Origin: Terribacillus halophilus
Lineage (GTDB): Bacteria; Bacillota; Bacilli; Bacillales; Amphibacillaceae
Direction: 5' to 3'
Assembly: GCF_900101385.1 (NCBI RefSeq)
Contig: NZ_FMZB01000006.1
Span: 124,001-188,000 of the forward strand
Length of the DNA stretch: 64,000 nucleotides
Shown: positions 1-9,723 of the stretch, one piece after another
Layout of the letters: the number at the start of each line of letters is the position of its first letter
Position numbering within the stretch: position 1 is the first letter of the stretch
Made by a program: the position numbers and the translations under genes
The notes under the pieces: model-generated
Seen by the model: only the letters and a program-made list of their open reading frames with translations
Databases searched by the model: none
What the model was told of the DNA's origin: nothing

Positions 1-232
1 GACGTACTGCCAAGGTGATCAAAATGATGCTGATACCGTAATCATCGTGGAAGTAACTGGCAATCAGCTTGATCAAGTAAGAGAACGGACTGATGAAATA
101 ATGGTTGAACCATCCCTCACCAGATGTTCCTCCGCTTGTGCCCTGGCATCCTGCCAATACTGCGAGCAGACCAATGGAACTTAAAATAATACCGTACTTT
201 TTGAAGAAAGTGGATACAGATGTGCGTTGCAA
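1..232 (-). CDS. yidC: YidC/Oxa1-family membrane insertase, N-terminal fragment (continues past the left edge)
   Basis: The first 77 residues of a YidC/SpoIIIJ-type insertase, which integrates and folds membrane proteins. The start is a TTG at 232 behind a strong AAGGAGG site. The N-terminus is a lipoprotein signal: a basic stretch, a hydrophobic core, and a lipobox LAGC with the lipidated Cys near residue 29. It is followed by the typical YidC entry region (HYFISPFSYLIKLIASYF, then DDYGISIILITLAVR). Gram-positive YidC proteins are lipoproteins of about 250-280 residues, so most of the gene lies outside the window. No rnpA-like neighbour is seen, so this may be the second paralogue (YqjG type), but that is inference. 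Confidence 0.9.
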   Translation of the reverse strand, partial: MQRTSVSTFFKKYGIILSSIGLLAVLAGCQGTSGGTSGEGWFNHYFISPFSYLIKLIASYFHDDYGISIILITLAVR

Positions 233-561
233 ATTGTTTTTCCTCCTTGTTGTATCGATTGATTCTTATATGGATACAAACAAGAAGCTGCTTCACCATC
301 ATCGTCCGGACCGTCTTTGCGCATGGTAGTGCGAACGAGCCAATGAACGATCGGCCTGCTGTAAGAAATAGTAGTAGGAGTATGCAATTGCCAGTTGTCT
401 AATGAATAGACATACTGCCATTGCATCACATCACTGGTACGAAAACGACTCGTGACTTTCGTTGTTGTCCGATGCGCCAATATGAGGGTCATCGTCAGAC
501 CGATATAAAATACCAACGATGTAAAATCATCGGCGAACATATTCCAAAAAGCGTACAGCAT
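181..561 (-). CDS. hypothetical protein with one N-terminal membrane segment
   Basis: A 126-residue reading frame of unknown function. Its start is supported by an excellent GGAGGTG site 7 bases before the ATG. Residues 12-30 are hydrophobic and could span the membrane; the rest is polar and carries no motif I know. The last 52 bases overlap the start of yidC in another frame, so the C-terminal part may not be conserved. The gene reads toward yidC and could be its upstream operon partner. It may be a real small membrane protein or a leader region misread as a gene. Confidence 0.4.
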   Translation of the reverse strand: MLYAFWNMFADDFTSLVFYIGLTMTLILAHRTTTKVTSRFRTSDVMQWQYVYSLDNWQLHTPTTISYSRPIVHWLVRTTMRKDGPDDDGEAASCLYPYKNQSIQQGGKTICNAHLYPLSSKSTVLF

Positions 562-721
562 CTGTATACACCTCCTTTCGTTCCTTCTATTTTCCTATAG
601 ATCTAGAAACTTGTCAAAGTTACGCAGGGATTCCCGATTCGTTTGGAGAAATGGCTAGAAGAAGCGTTTTCTCTGCTGACGGCAGTTTATTTGAACAGTT
701 TTATGACGGAGGGGGACGAAC

Positions 722-1228
722 ATGATAAACTGGTTAACAAGACTACAAGCTGCAGAGGTGAAGCCGATGTTCAAGATACGCGAAGCCAAGGTCTCTGATT
801 ATGACCAAGTCGCTGTTCTGTACAAGGAATTATACAATACACATTATCAAAATCAGCCGGAGTATTTCGCCCAAAAGACGGAACCGCTTGATCAGCATGT
901 GTTCGAAAGCAATATTTATCTCGATAATAAAAAGGTTTTCTTGGTGGAAAAAGCAAAGGAAGTCATGGCTTTTGCTACAATACGGATAACAAATGAGACG
1001 GTTTCACATCGTGCACATATCTTTATTGAGGAATTCTGTGTCCGATCCGATATGCGCGGCAAAGGAATCGGTGGCCATCTGTTTGAGAAAGTCAAACGAC
1101 ATGGCAAAAAAATCGGGGCCTCAGAGATAGAGTTGAATGTATGGAATTTCAACTCCAGGGCAGAAGATTTCTACGTCAAAATGGGCATGCAAACCCGCTC
1201 AAAACGAATGGGAATATCTTTGAAATAA
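722..1228 (+). CDS. GNAT-family N-acetyltransferase
   Basis: A 168-residue acetyltransferase of the GNAT fold, transferring an acetyl group from acetyl-CoA to an amine; the substrate is unknown. The acetyl-CoA binding motif A is visible as VRSDMRGKGIGGHL (about residues 107-120), followed by the helix and the N-F-N-S-R-A-E-D-F-Y region (about 143-152) typical of motif B. The ATG at 722 has a GGAGGGGG site, but the domain itself begins at MFKIREA, so an ATG at 767 behind GAGGTG is an alternative start. The gene stands alone and ends in an intrinsic terminator. Confidence 0.85.
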   Translation: MINWLTRLQAAEVKPMFKIREAKVSDYDQVAVLYKELYNTHYQNQPEYFAQKTEPLDQHVFESNIYLDNKKVFLVEKAKEVMAFATIRITNETVSHRAHIFIEEFCVRSDMRGKGIGGHLFEKVKRHGKKIGASEIELNVWNFNSRAEDFYVKMGMQTRSKRMGISLK

Positions 1229-1240
1229 GTAAATTATTGT

Positions 1241-1270
1241 CGAAAAACCCCTTGAATGAGGGGTTTTTCG
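1241..1270 (+). terminator. Rho-independent terminator of the GNAT gene
   Basis: Inverted repeat CGAAAAACCCC / GGGGTTTTTCG with an 8-base loop, directly after the acetyltransferase stop codon. Confidence 0.85.
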
Positions 1271-1379
1271 ATGTCAAGTAAAAAAGTTTAAATTTTGTGG
1301 AAAATTATGTAGCCAAGCCTTCGGGTTGCGTTTATAATATTCTGGAATTACATAAATATATTTCCAGGAGGAAACATAC

Positions 1380-2735
1380 GTGACAAAGAAACTAGTGGTT
1401 GGAATGATCATGGTTTTGCTTTGCTTGCAAGCGGTGGCTCCGCAGACTGCGTTCGCTGCCATTGATGTGAAAGAGCTTGAAGCTTATGCTGCTGAGCTTG
1501 GTACAGATGCAGAAGGTTTGAAACGTTATTTAGTTGATTTTGACTGGGGAACTCTCGAGGAAATCGATGCAGGATCCGTGGAAGAACTACGTGAATCACT
1601 CGGTGATCCGGTAACAAGTGAAAACTTCCAAGCATTTTTGGATGAAAATAATTATACTGCGGAACAATTCGAGCAAAGGCTAAAGGATCAAGGATATGCA
1701 GAGAAGGGTTATACGGCCAAGGATGTTTTACTTGTTACCGACTTGTACTATGTGATGGGTGAACCGGTAAATGCCGTGAACCTCCAGATGCTTGCCGATG
1801 ATCTTGATATGACAGAGAAGGAATTAGCCGATCTCTTTGCTGAAAATGGATTCGATCTTTACAGCTATGTGTATATGGATGATCTATACGAAATGATCTA
1901 CAACGATATCAACGGTGTGTCCTTGCATTTCCTGTTGCTGGAAGTGGACATGAGCAAAGAAGAGTTGGATCAACTTTTGAACGATAATGGAATGACATTG
2001 GATGACTTTGCTAGCTATGATGAATTAGCATCATTCATCTATACCGAAAGCGGCTATGAATTCGAGATGGAATGGGAATCAGTAAGTTCATTCCTTCAAG
2101 CAATCGGGATCAGCAAAGAGGAATACCTGAATTTCTATGACCATCTACATACAGTCCTGAGCAGCATGGATGAGGCGTTCTTTGAGAGACTGCTGGCATT
2201 GTATGATCGCTTGGAGGTATTCAGTGACTTTGAAACGATCAATGAGCTTGATGACAGCCAACGAGAAGAAATCGTGTCCATTTGGGCAGAAGCAATGGAT
2301 TTGTTCCAGCTTCAAGCCAAATTTTATTTAGTAGATGGGGAAACGAAGCAGGAAGTCACCATCGAGGAGTTATCTCGTATAACAGACATCGGCAATCAAA
2401 TACTGTTTGTCGAGCTGTATGATGCAGACGGTAACCTACTGATGGATTTCTCTTTGACTGGAGATCTGGTGAACCATGACATCTTTGACATTCCGGCTGC
2501 TGTCGAACAACCAAAGCCGGCAGTTGAGCAGGCAGCTCCAAAACACAAAGCGCCTGTAAAAGAAAAGGTAACAGTCACACCAGCGGAGACTGCAACTAAG
2601 ACAGTGAAAGAAGAAGGGAAGCGCCTGCCGGATACAGCGTCTCCGGTTGGTAATGTTCTCTTAACCGGTGCGGTATTGATGGCTGCCGGAGCGGTACTTT
2701 ATGCATGGAACCGTCGTAAAAAACATAGTAATTAA
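1380..2735 (+). CDS. processed acidic surface protein with LPXTA sorting signal
   Basis: A 451-residue, strongly acidic secreted protein. It starts at a GTG behind AGGAGGAAAC, with a signal peptide over residues 1-27 (cleavage likely after AFA). The mature part contains repeated short segments of the type 'L-D-...-E-L-x-x-L-L-x-D-N-G', rich in Asp and Glu. A Pro/Lys linker (about 365-410) leads to the sorting signal LPDTA (416-420), a hydrophobic stretch, and a basic tail RRKK. LPXTA is the motif of class D-type sortases, and this architecture matches the 'processed acidic surface protein' family of Bacillus relatives. No sortase gene lies nearby. It is a single-gene unit with its own terminator. 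The function on the surface or spore/mother-cell envelope is unknown. Confidence 0.85.
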   Translation: MTKKLVVGMIMVLLCLQAVAPQTAFAAIDVKELEAYAAELGTDAEGLKRYLVDFDWGTLEEIDAGSVEELRESLGDPVTSENFQAFLDENNYTAEQFEQRLKDQGYAEKGYTAKDVLLVTDLYYVMGEPVNAVNLQMLADDLDMTEKELADLFAENGFDLYSYVYMDDLYEMIYNDINGVSLHFLLLEVDMSKEELDQLLNDNGMTLDDFASYDELASFIYTESGYEFEMEWESVSSFLQAIGISKEEYLNFYDHLHTVLSSMDEAFFERLLALYDRLEVFSDFETINELDDSQREEIVSIWAEAMDLFQLQAKFYLVDGETKQEVTIEELSRITDIGNQILFVELYDADGNLLMDFSLTGDLVNHDIFDIPAAVEQPKPAVEQAAPKHKAPVKEKVTVTPAETATKTVKEEGKRLPDTASPVGNVLLTGAVLMAAGAVLYAWNRRKKHSN

Positions 2736-2744
2736 TAACTAATG

Positions 2745-2776
2745 CACCATGAATTACGTGATTCATGGTGTTTTTC
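2745..2776 (+). terminator. Rho-independent terminator of the LPXTA protein gene
   Basis: CACCATGAAT / ATTCATGGTG perfect 10-bp stem, 6-base loop, then TTTTTCT. Confidence 0.9.
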
Positions 2777-2860
2777 TATTAAAAAATGAAACAATCTGAC
2801 AAGGAGGCTCGTACATATTATGGAAAGTGACAAATATGTTACAAGGAAAGGGTGAACCAA

Positions 2861-3787
2861 ATGGCAGAACCGGCGATGCAGCTGATCGGGCTGAAGAAAC
2901 AGATCGGCTCTAAACTGATTGTGAAGGGATTGGACTTCGACATTCAGCCGGGTGAGGTATTCGGCTTCCTAGGACCGAATGGAGCAGGAAAAACAACGAC
3001 AATCCGCATGATGGTCGGCTTGATCCGGATTTCGGAAGGTGATGTGCGCATTCAAGGAAAGAGCATTAAGACGGATTATAAAGAGGCAATCCGACATGTA
3101 GGCGCTATCGTCGAGAACCCGGAATTATATGGATTCATGTCAGGTTATAAGAATTTGCTTGTATTTTCAAGAATGATTCCCGGGATTTCGAGAGAGCGAA
3201 TCGATGAAGTGGTGAAACTCGTCGGACTTGAAAAGCGCATCCATCAAAAAGTAAAGCGATATTCCTTGGGTATGCGTCAGCGGCTAGGCATCGCACAGGC
3301 ATTATTACATAATCCATCCATCTTGATTTTGGATGAGCCGACGAATGGTTTGGATCCATCAGGTATTCGTGAAATCCGCCAATACATACGCAGATTGGCA
3401 GAACAGGAAAATGTGGCAGTCATCGTCTCCAGCCACTTGCTTTCCGAAATGGAACTGATGTGTGACAGGATCGGTATCCTGAAAAACGGCGAACTCATCT
3501 CTATCCAGCAAATCCAAAATACCGAAGAGGATGCACCTACTGAAGTTGTTCAGATCGATTGTCCACCAAGCTATCACGAAAAAGCACAGCGTCTTTTGCA
3601 GGAACGATTTGGTGTAACGGCTATGGCCAGCGGTGAGAAACTGACATTCCCGATAACACGCGGTGAAATTCCATCCATTATCAAAGAACTGGCAGTCGCT
3701 GATATTGAAATGCATGGCTTTGCAGTCGAACGGAAGACGCTAGAGGATAAATTCTTACATGTGATTGGAGAGAATGTCATTGAGTAA
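2861..3787 (+). CDS. ABC transporter ATP-binding protein (ABC-2 exporter type)
   Basis: A 308-residue ATPase. Walker A is GPNGAGKTT (38-46), the signature region YSLGMRQ (134-140), and Walker B ILILDEP (154-160), followed by the H-loop in SSHLLSEM. The C-terminal third is the extra domain seen in BcrA/NatA-like exporter ATPases. The ATG at 2861 is preferred because AAAGGGTGA sits 6 bases upstream; an in-frame GTG at 2852 lies inside that site. It overlaps the following permease by 14 bases, so the two are translationally coupled. Family members export peptides, antibiotics or lipids; the substrate here is unknown. A CTGACA/TATGGA promoter is possible at about 2795-2825. Confidence 0.92.
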   Translation: MAEPAMQLIGLKKQIGSKLIVKGLDFDIQPGEVFGFLGPNGAGKTTTIRMMVGLIRISEGDVRIQGKSIKTDYKEAIRHVGAIVENPELYGFMSGYKNLLVFSRMIPGISRERIDEVVKLVGLEKRIHQKVKRYSLGMRQRLGIAQALLHNPSILILDEPTNGLDPSGIREIRQYIRRLAEQENVAVIVSSHLLSEMELMCDRIGILKNGELISIQQIQNTEEDAPTEVVQIDCPPSYHEKAQRLLQERFGVTAMASGEKLTFPITRGEIPSIIKELAVADIEMHGFAVERKTLEDKFLHVIGENVIE

Positions 3788-4700
3788 TTTTTTCCAGCTT
3801 GTCCGTAACGAACAGACAAAGCTGTACAGCCAGCTGTCGACATGGATATTGCTTGGTATCCTTGTTGTCATCGTTCTTGGTTTTGCAATAATAATGCGGA
3901 CAGCTGAAGGTATCATGCCGTACGAAGATGAGACATGGAAGCAGACCTTGCAAGAAGAAAATCAAATGTATGCAGAAATTGACCCAACAGACCCGAACAT
4001 CGCCATAAACAATTACCGGATAGAGAACGATTTAAAGCCGGAAGGAATGTCGGCTTGGGGATTCCTGTATGAGAGCCATTACCTGACAAGTGTGCTCAGT
4101 CTGATTACTATCATCGTTGCCGGAGGTATTTTGGCCAATGAATTCCGTTGGGGTACAATCAAATTATTGTTGACCCGACCTGCAACAAGAACAAAGATCT
4201 TCTTTGCAAAGTATGCGAGCGTCCTTTTGTTTGCATTGACGGCATTGATTGTTTTATTTATCTCCGCCTGGTTGTTCGGCATGATTTTCTTCGGACTTGG
4301 GGGAGATGGTTCTGTGCTCCAATTGAAGGACGGAGAAATCGTCGATGTTTCTGTCTGGACACGGATTGCCCAGGATTATGGGCTGCAGCTGGTTAAGCTG
4401 GCAGTATGGTCAACATTTGCCTTCATGATATCGGCAGCATTCCGTAACAGTGCATTGGCCATCGGAACGGCCATCTTCTTGATGTTCGCTGGCATATCGG
4501 TTGTCAGCTTCATAGCAGACAAACCGTTTGCAAAATACATCTTGTTTGCTAATCTGGATTTAACGCAATTTACAACAGGGTATAAGATGATAGACGATTT
4601 AACACTTACATTTGCGATTGTAACCATCATTGTGTATTATCTAATCTTCTTAGTCGTAGGATGGGTATTGTTCGCCAAGCGAGATGTGGCGGGTCACTAA
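3774..4700 (+). CDS. ABC-2 type transporter permease
   Basis: The membrane partner of the upstream ATPase, 308 residues. One membrane segment lies at about residues 23-45, followed by an external loop of about 75 residues, then five more segments from about residue 110 to the end. This is the usual ABC-2 topology. The ATG at 3774 overlaps the ATPase gene. A TTG at 3780 has better spacing from the GGAGAG site and may be the true start. Twenty bases separate it from the first of three DUF4064 genes, which points to one operon. Confidence 0.88.
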   Translation: MSLSNFFQLVRNEQTKLYSQLSTWILLGILVVIVLGFAIIMRTAEGIMPYEDETWKQTLQEENQMYAEIDPTDPNIAINNYRIENDLKPEGMSAWGFLYESHYLTSVLSLITIIVAGGILANEFRWGTIKLLLTRPATRTKIFFAKYASVLLFALTALIVLFISAWLFGMIFFGLGGDGSVLQLKDGEIVDVSVWTRIAQDYGLQLVKLAVWSTFAFMISAAFRNSALAIGTAIFLMFAGISVVSFIADKPFAKYILFANLDLTQFTTGYKMIDDLTLTFAIVTIIVYYLIFLVVGWVLFAKRDVAGH

Positions 4701-4720
4701 AATAAGAGAGGGGAATTTAT

Positions 4721-5143
4721 ATGTTGAAAAGAACAGCAGAAAAAGTATTGGCAATCATTGGGGCAGTTTTGTTTCTTATCTTCGCAGGTTGGTCAGCTTT
4801 AGGTCTTGGAGGATCGGATGAAGCGGCAACCAATGAACTCCTAAACCAAGGTTTTACGCAAGAGGATGCTTCCATGTTTACTGATCTCGTGAATGGAATG
4901 TCTATTTGGCTGATCATTCTATATGTGATTTGTGCAATTCTTGGTTTTGTTTCCCTAGCTATGCTTAAACCAAATAAGAAAGCAACAGGTGCTGGTGTGC
5001 TTCTTATCGTTACAGCAGTGCTTGGTACACTTCTGTCTATCTTTACAGGCATCATCGGCGGCATCCTCTACTTGATCGCAGGGATCATGGCGATTGTGCG
5101 AAAGCCTGTTGAGCAATATAATGATAGGGGAGAGACTTATTAA
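4721..5143 (+). CDS. DUF4064 membrane protein, first of three tandem paralogues
   Basis: A 140-residue protein opening with MLKRTAEKVLAIIGAVLF, the N-terminal signature shared by all three copies. It has four predicted membrane segments (about 8-28, 62-84, 92-113, 114-130) and an acidic loop after the first. It ends in a short soluble tail beginning RKPVEQ. The family has no established function. The gene has its own GAGAGGGGAA site and sits 20 bases after the ABC permease, so it probably belongs to the exporter operon. The copies are diverged, so this is an old duplication. Confidence 0.8.
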   Translation: MLKRTAEKVLAIIGAVLFLIFAGWSALGLGGSDEAATNELLNQGFTQEDASMFTDLVNGMSIWLIILYVICAILGFVSLAMLKPNKKATGAGVLLIVTAVLGTLLSIFTGIIGGILYLIAGIMAIVRKPVEQYNDRGETY

Positions 5144-5169
5144 GAACTAACGCGGGAAGGAGGTTTGAC

Positions 5170-5589
5170 ATGTTGAAACGAACAGCGGAGAAGGTACTTG
5201 CCATCATTGGTGCAATTGTCTTCCTCATTACTGCGGTCATGACAACTGTTAGAGTTGCTACGTACGATCCCGAAGCGGCTCGCGGTGAAATTTTGGATAA
5301 TGGGTTGGATCAGCCGATTGATACAGATCTGGTTGCCAATATGGCAAGTTCCATCGGGATCTTTATCATCATTGTAAGTGTGATCTCTGCCATCTTAGGT
5401 ATTGTGGCAGCAGTAAAGCTTAAAGCAGGTCGTAAGCAGGTTGGACTGGGTGTCATGTTGATCATCGCGGCTTTGGTGGGTTCGATCGGTACATTCCTAT
5501 CGGGCTTTATCGGTGGTGTATTGTACACGATCGCAGGCATCCTGGTACTTGCGAGAAGACCTTTGGATGAAAGTAGAGTAGAGGGCTGA
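5170..5589 (+). CDS. DUF4064 membrane protein, second tandem paralogue
   Basis: A 139-residue paralogue of the preceding gene. It begins MLKRTAEKVLAIIGAIVF behind GGAAGGAGG and has the same layout: membrane segment, acidic loop, then three membrane segments and an RRPLDE tail. It is placed 26 bases after the first copy and 16 bases before the third, without a promoter or terminator between. The function is unknown. The shared tail motif (A-x-R-K/R-P) after the last membrane segment suggests a conserved cytoplasmic contact, which is inference. Confidence 0.8.
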   Translation: MLKRTAEKVLAIIGAIVFLITAVMTTVRVATYDPEAARGEILDNGLDQPIDTDLVANMASSIGIFIIIVSVISAILGIVAAVKLKAGRKQVGLGVMLIIAALVGSIGTFLSGFIGGVLYTIAGILVLARRPLDESRVEG

Positions 5590-5605
5590 GAGAGAGGGAA
5601 ACAGA

Positions 5606-6031
5606 TTGATTGGACGTACTGCAGAATTGGTTTTGGGAATTATAGGTGTTGTTTTTAATGCATTGGCTGCCATTTTGGTTGGATTTTTCATCGTGGCAGC
5701 TGGAGATGCCATGAGGGAGGAGATTTATAATGATCCTACCCTTACAGCTCAAGATGCAGATCTGATAAGCAGTGTATTAGGCGGATTGGGATGGTATTTC
5801 GTCATTGTCAGTGTAATATCGGCTATTCTGGGTATTGTAGGAATCTTGCTATTACGCCGTGACGGCAGAGCCACAGTTTCTGGCGTTATCTTTATTGTAA
5901 CTGCCGTTCTGTCTGCTTTGCTGACACTTTTCGTATCTTTTATCCCGTCAATCCTATTTCTAGTCGCAGGGATCCTGGCGATTGTCAGGAAACCAATTGA
6001 CACAAATGACAACACGATAGAGAGCTACTAA
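5606..6031 (+). CDS. DUF4064 membrane protein, third tandem paralogue
   Basis: A 141-residue paralogue. It must start at TTG 5606, because the aligned N-terminus MIGRTAELVLGIIGVVF begins there and no ATG precedes it; the binding site is GAGAGGG. Four membrane segments and the RKPID tail match the other two copies. It is the last gene of the ABC/DUF4064 operon, closed by a strong terminator shared with the convergent crcB pair. The function is unknown. Confidence 0.78.
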   Translation: MIGRTAELVLGIIGVVFNALAAILVGFFIVAAGDAMREEIYNDPTLTAQDADLISSVLGGLGWYFVIVSVISAILGIVGILLLRRDGRATVSGVIFIVTAVLSALLTLFVSFIPSILFLVAGILAIVRKPIDTNDNTIESY

Positions 6032-6036
6032 AAAAA

Positions 6037-6067
6037 CGGGGCACTGCTTTGGGGCAGTGCCCTTTTT
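6037..6067. terminator. bidirectional terminator between the DUF4064 operon and crcB
   Basis: Stem GGGCACTGC / GCAGTGCCC with A-rich and T-rich flanks on either side, so it can act in both directions. The last crcB codons lie against it. Confidence 0.9.
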
Positions 6068-6410
6068 ACATGGATAACCCGATCAACGCTAAAGCAATAC
6101 CAGCAGCATAACTGCATAGCAAGTAACTGACAGCGATGATTATTCGCTTTTTGCTGCTTAATTGGACAATTTCCAAATGGAAAGTAGAGAATGTGGTAAA
6201 CGAGCCCAGGAACCCAACGGCGAGGAAGTTGTGCCAGTCCGTTCCCCAATCTGCCTGAAAAACCAGTCCGATCAGGAAAGAACCCATTACATTGATCAGA
6301 AAGGTCGCCAGCGGGAAGCTGTATGTCCAGAATGTCTCTACTCGTCTGCTGATTTCATAGCGAATCACTGCTCCAAGCCATCCACCTATTAAAACGAAGA
6401 TAATATTCAT
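6066..6410 (-). CDS. crcB: fluoride channel subunit FluC (CrcB)
   Basis: A 114-residue, four-membrane-segment protein of the CrcB/FluC family, which exports toxic fluoride. Visible hallmarks are GGxLGAVxRY (9-18), the N-x-x-G-S-F-L-I-G segment (about 39-47) and the pore motif GFLGSFTTFSTF (about 66-77). It overlaps the upstream crcB copy by 4 bases (ATGA). In Bacilli the two genes usually encode opposite-orientation halves of a heterodimer, which fits this tight coupling. Confidence 0.93.
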   Translation of the reverse strand: MNIIFVLIGGWLGAVIRYEISRRVETFWTYSFPLATFLINVMGSFLIGLVFQADWGTDWHNFLAVGFLGSFTTFSTFHLEIVQLSSKKRIIIAVSYLLCSYAAGIALALIGLSM

Positions 6411-6799
6411 ATAGTATGCTCCTTATGACTTGGGACCGGCGAAAGTCGCAGCCCGAGAAGCAGAGCACCTAGACCACCGGTTGTACTGCAAGCAAGGTAG
6501 AGCAATCCGATATGTAACAGATCGTCTTGGATAAGCAAGGCTGTTTCCAGACTGACAGTCGAAAAAGTCGTAAAGGCGCCGACCATGCCAGTAGTCAGTC
6601 CTTTAGCAAGGGCAGGATTATCCGCAAAGAATCGTCTTTTCACAAAGTTAGTCAAATACCCCATAGCGAAACAACCTATGATATTGACGCAAAGCGTACC
6701 AAAGGGGAAGGTGCCAGTCTGCGGCATGATCACCCCGATAAGATAACGCAGAAGTGCCCCGACACTGCCGCCGCAGCCGATGGCGATATACACTTTCAT
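6407..6799 (-). CDS. crcB: fluoride channel subunit FluC (CrcB), partner copy
   Basis: A 130-residue second FluC subunit. Hallmarks are GCGGSVGALLRYLIG near residues 8-22, LCVNIIGCFAMGYL, and the pore segment GMVGAFTTFSTVSLE. The ATG at 6799 is chosen because AGAAGG lies 7 bases upstream; an in-frame TTG two codons earlier has no good site. It is the first gene of the pair. I looked for a fluoride (crcB-motif) riboswitch in the 90 bases upstream and did not recognise one. Confidence 0.93.
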   Translation of the reverse strand: MKVYIAIGCGGSVGALLRYLIGVIMPQTGTFPFGTLCVNIIGCFAMGYLTNFVKRRFFADNPALAKGLTTGMVGAFTTFSTVSLETALLIQDDLLHIGLLYLACSTTGGLGALLLGLRLSPVPSHKEHTI

Positions 6800-6896
6800 A
6801 CACAAACCTTCTTTTTCTGCATATACTGCTGTATGCCTGTATTATACCCTAATAGTTGTGTTACGCTAGTATGACGGATTTATAAGGAAGGGTAGT

Positions 6897-7097
6897 ATGA
6901 TGATGAAAAACGCGGCGATTCTTAGTGAGGAATACTTCATATCCTATTTTCGCCTGTTGCTGAATACACGTGGATGTACTGTGGGAGAAGCTTATCAGCT
7001 CGCAGTTGAACAGATTTTCGAAGGTGATATTAATATCTTCGGCGAAGAAACAAAAAAGAATTTTAAACTTGCCTATCAGACCGTCAAAGGATACTGA
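6897..7097 (+). CDS. hypothetical small protein
   Basis: A 66-residue soluble protein without signal peptide, starting at one of two adjacent ATG codons behind AAGGAAGGG. The sequence is amphipathic and partly acidic (VEQIFEGDINIFGEE near the middle) and carries no motif I know. It reads divergently from the crcB pair and ends 72 bases before the flavodoxin gene, which has its own Fur-controlled promoter. The good ribosome binding site and normal composition suggest a real gene; the function is unknown. Confidence 0.6.
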   Translation: MMMKNAAILSEEYFISYFRLLLNTRGCTVGEAYQLAVEQIFEGDINIFGEETKKNFKLAYQTVKGY

Positions 7098-7117
7098 TGC
7101 TTCCTTGACTGCCCTAT

Positions 7118-7146
7118 TTGACATTGAGAATGGTTATCAATTAAAA
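7118..7146 (+). promoter_or_regulatory. sigma-A promoter with Fur box filling the spacer (flavodoxin)
   Basis: -35 TTGACA (7118-7123), 17-base spacer, -10 TTAAAA (7141-7146). The spacer holds TGAGAATGGTTATCA (7125-7139), which fits the 7-1-7 Fur operator TGATAAT-N-ATTATCA with few mismatches. Iron-replete Fur would cover the promoter exactly. Confidence 0.75.
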
Positions 7147-7169
7147 TGAGGGTAGATGAAGGGAAGTGA

Positions 7170-7637
7170 ATGAAGGTGGCAAGTGTACTGATCGCATTCA
7201 CCAGTATGTCGGGCAATACGGAAGAGATGGCTGACATCATGGAACAGACTTTGGAAGAAAAAGGAGTCGAGGTAACGAAGCTCCAAATTGATATAGATCA
7301 GTTAGATGTTTTTACCATGACCGATTATGATGGCATCTTGATGGGCACCTATACATGGGGAGACGGAGACATCCCTTATGAAATCGAGGATTTCTACGAT
7401 GAACTGGATGACATCGAACTGGATGGCAAGCCGGTTGCCCTGTTTGGATCTTGTGACTCGATTTATGCAAGCTATGGTGCGGCCATTGATACATTCGAGG
7501 AGAAGTTCAAGGAACGCGGAGCAGAAATTGTCCTAGATAATATGAAAGTTGACCTATCACCAGAAGACGAAGATATTCGGAACTGTCAGGAATTCGCAGC
7601 TTCGTTTGCTTCGATAGTGGATAAACAGCATATATAA
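7170..7637 (+). CDS. flavodoxin (YkuN/YkuP type)
   Basis: A 155-residue flavodoxin. FMN phosphate loop TSMSGNT (11-17), the first FMN-stacking loop with TYTWGDGD (60-67), and the second loop GSCDSIYASYG (about 93-103). It replaces ferredoxin as a low-potential electron carrier when iron is short, which matches the Fur box overlapping its promoter; B. subtilis ykuN and ykuP are likewise Fur targets. The ATG at 7170 is assumed; a GTG two codons on is possible. It is closed by a terminator shared with bglP. Confidence 0.92.
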   Translation: MKVASVLIAFTSMSGNTEEMADIMEQTLEEKGVEVTKLQIDIDQLDVFTMTDYDGILMGTYTWGDGDIPYEIEDFYDELDDIELDGKPVALFGSCDSIYASYGAAIDTFEEKFKERGAEIVLDNMKVDLSPEDEDIRNCQEFAASFASIVDKQHI

Positions 7638-7667
7638 AAAGCAGTCTGCTAATGCAGACTGCTTTTT
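7636..7667. terminator. bidirectional terminator between flavodoxin and bglP
   Basis: AAAAAGCAGTCTGC / GCAGACTGCTTTTT with a 4-base loop; symmetric A and T runs let it serve both convergent genes. Confidence 0.92.
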
Positions 7668-7670
7668 ACG

Positions 7671-9656
<1,986 letters not shown>

Positions 9657-9683
9657 TAATATCTATATTTGGTTGATGATTTC

Positions 9684-9720
9684 ATTATAATTAATAGAAA
9701 TGATATGTCAACGCTTACAT
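9684..9720 (-). promoter_or_regulatory. bglP promoter with overlapping cre site
   Basis: On the minus strand TTGACA (9711-9706), 16-base spacer, TATAAT (9689-9684). The cre ATGTAAGCGTTGACA (9720-9706) matches WTGNAANCGNWNNCA at every fixed position and covers the -35 box, so CcpA should repress initiation. Confidence 0.9.
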
Positions 9721-9723
9721 TGA

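Noticed and set aside
2820-2855. 11-codon upstream reading frame (ATG to TGA) before the ABC ATPase gene, behind AAGGAGG
   Set aside because: Spacing from the site to the ATG is 12 bases, and the same bases make a CTGACA/TATGGA promoter, in which case the frame would not be on the transcript. Kept out for lack of support.
6800-6896. fluoride riboswitch before the crcB pair
   Set aside because: The conserved crcB-motif blocks could not be found on the minus strand here.
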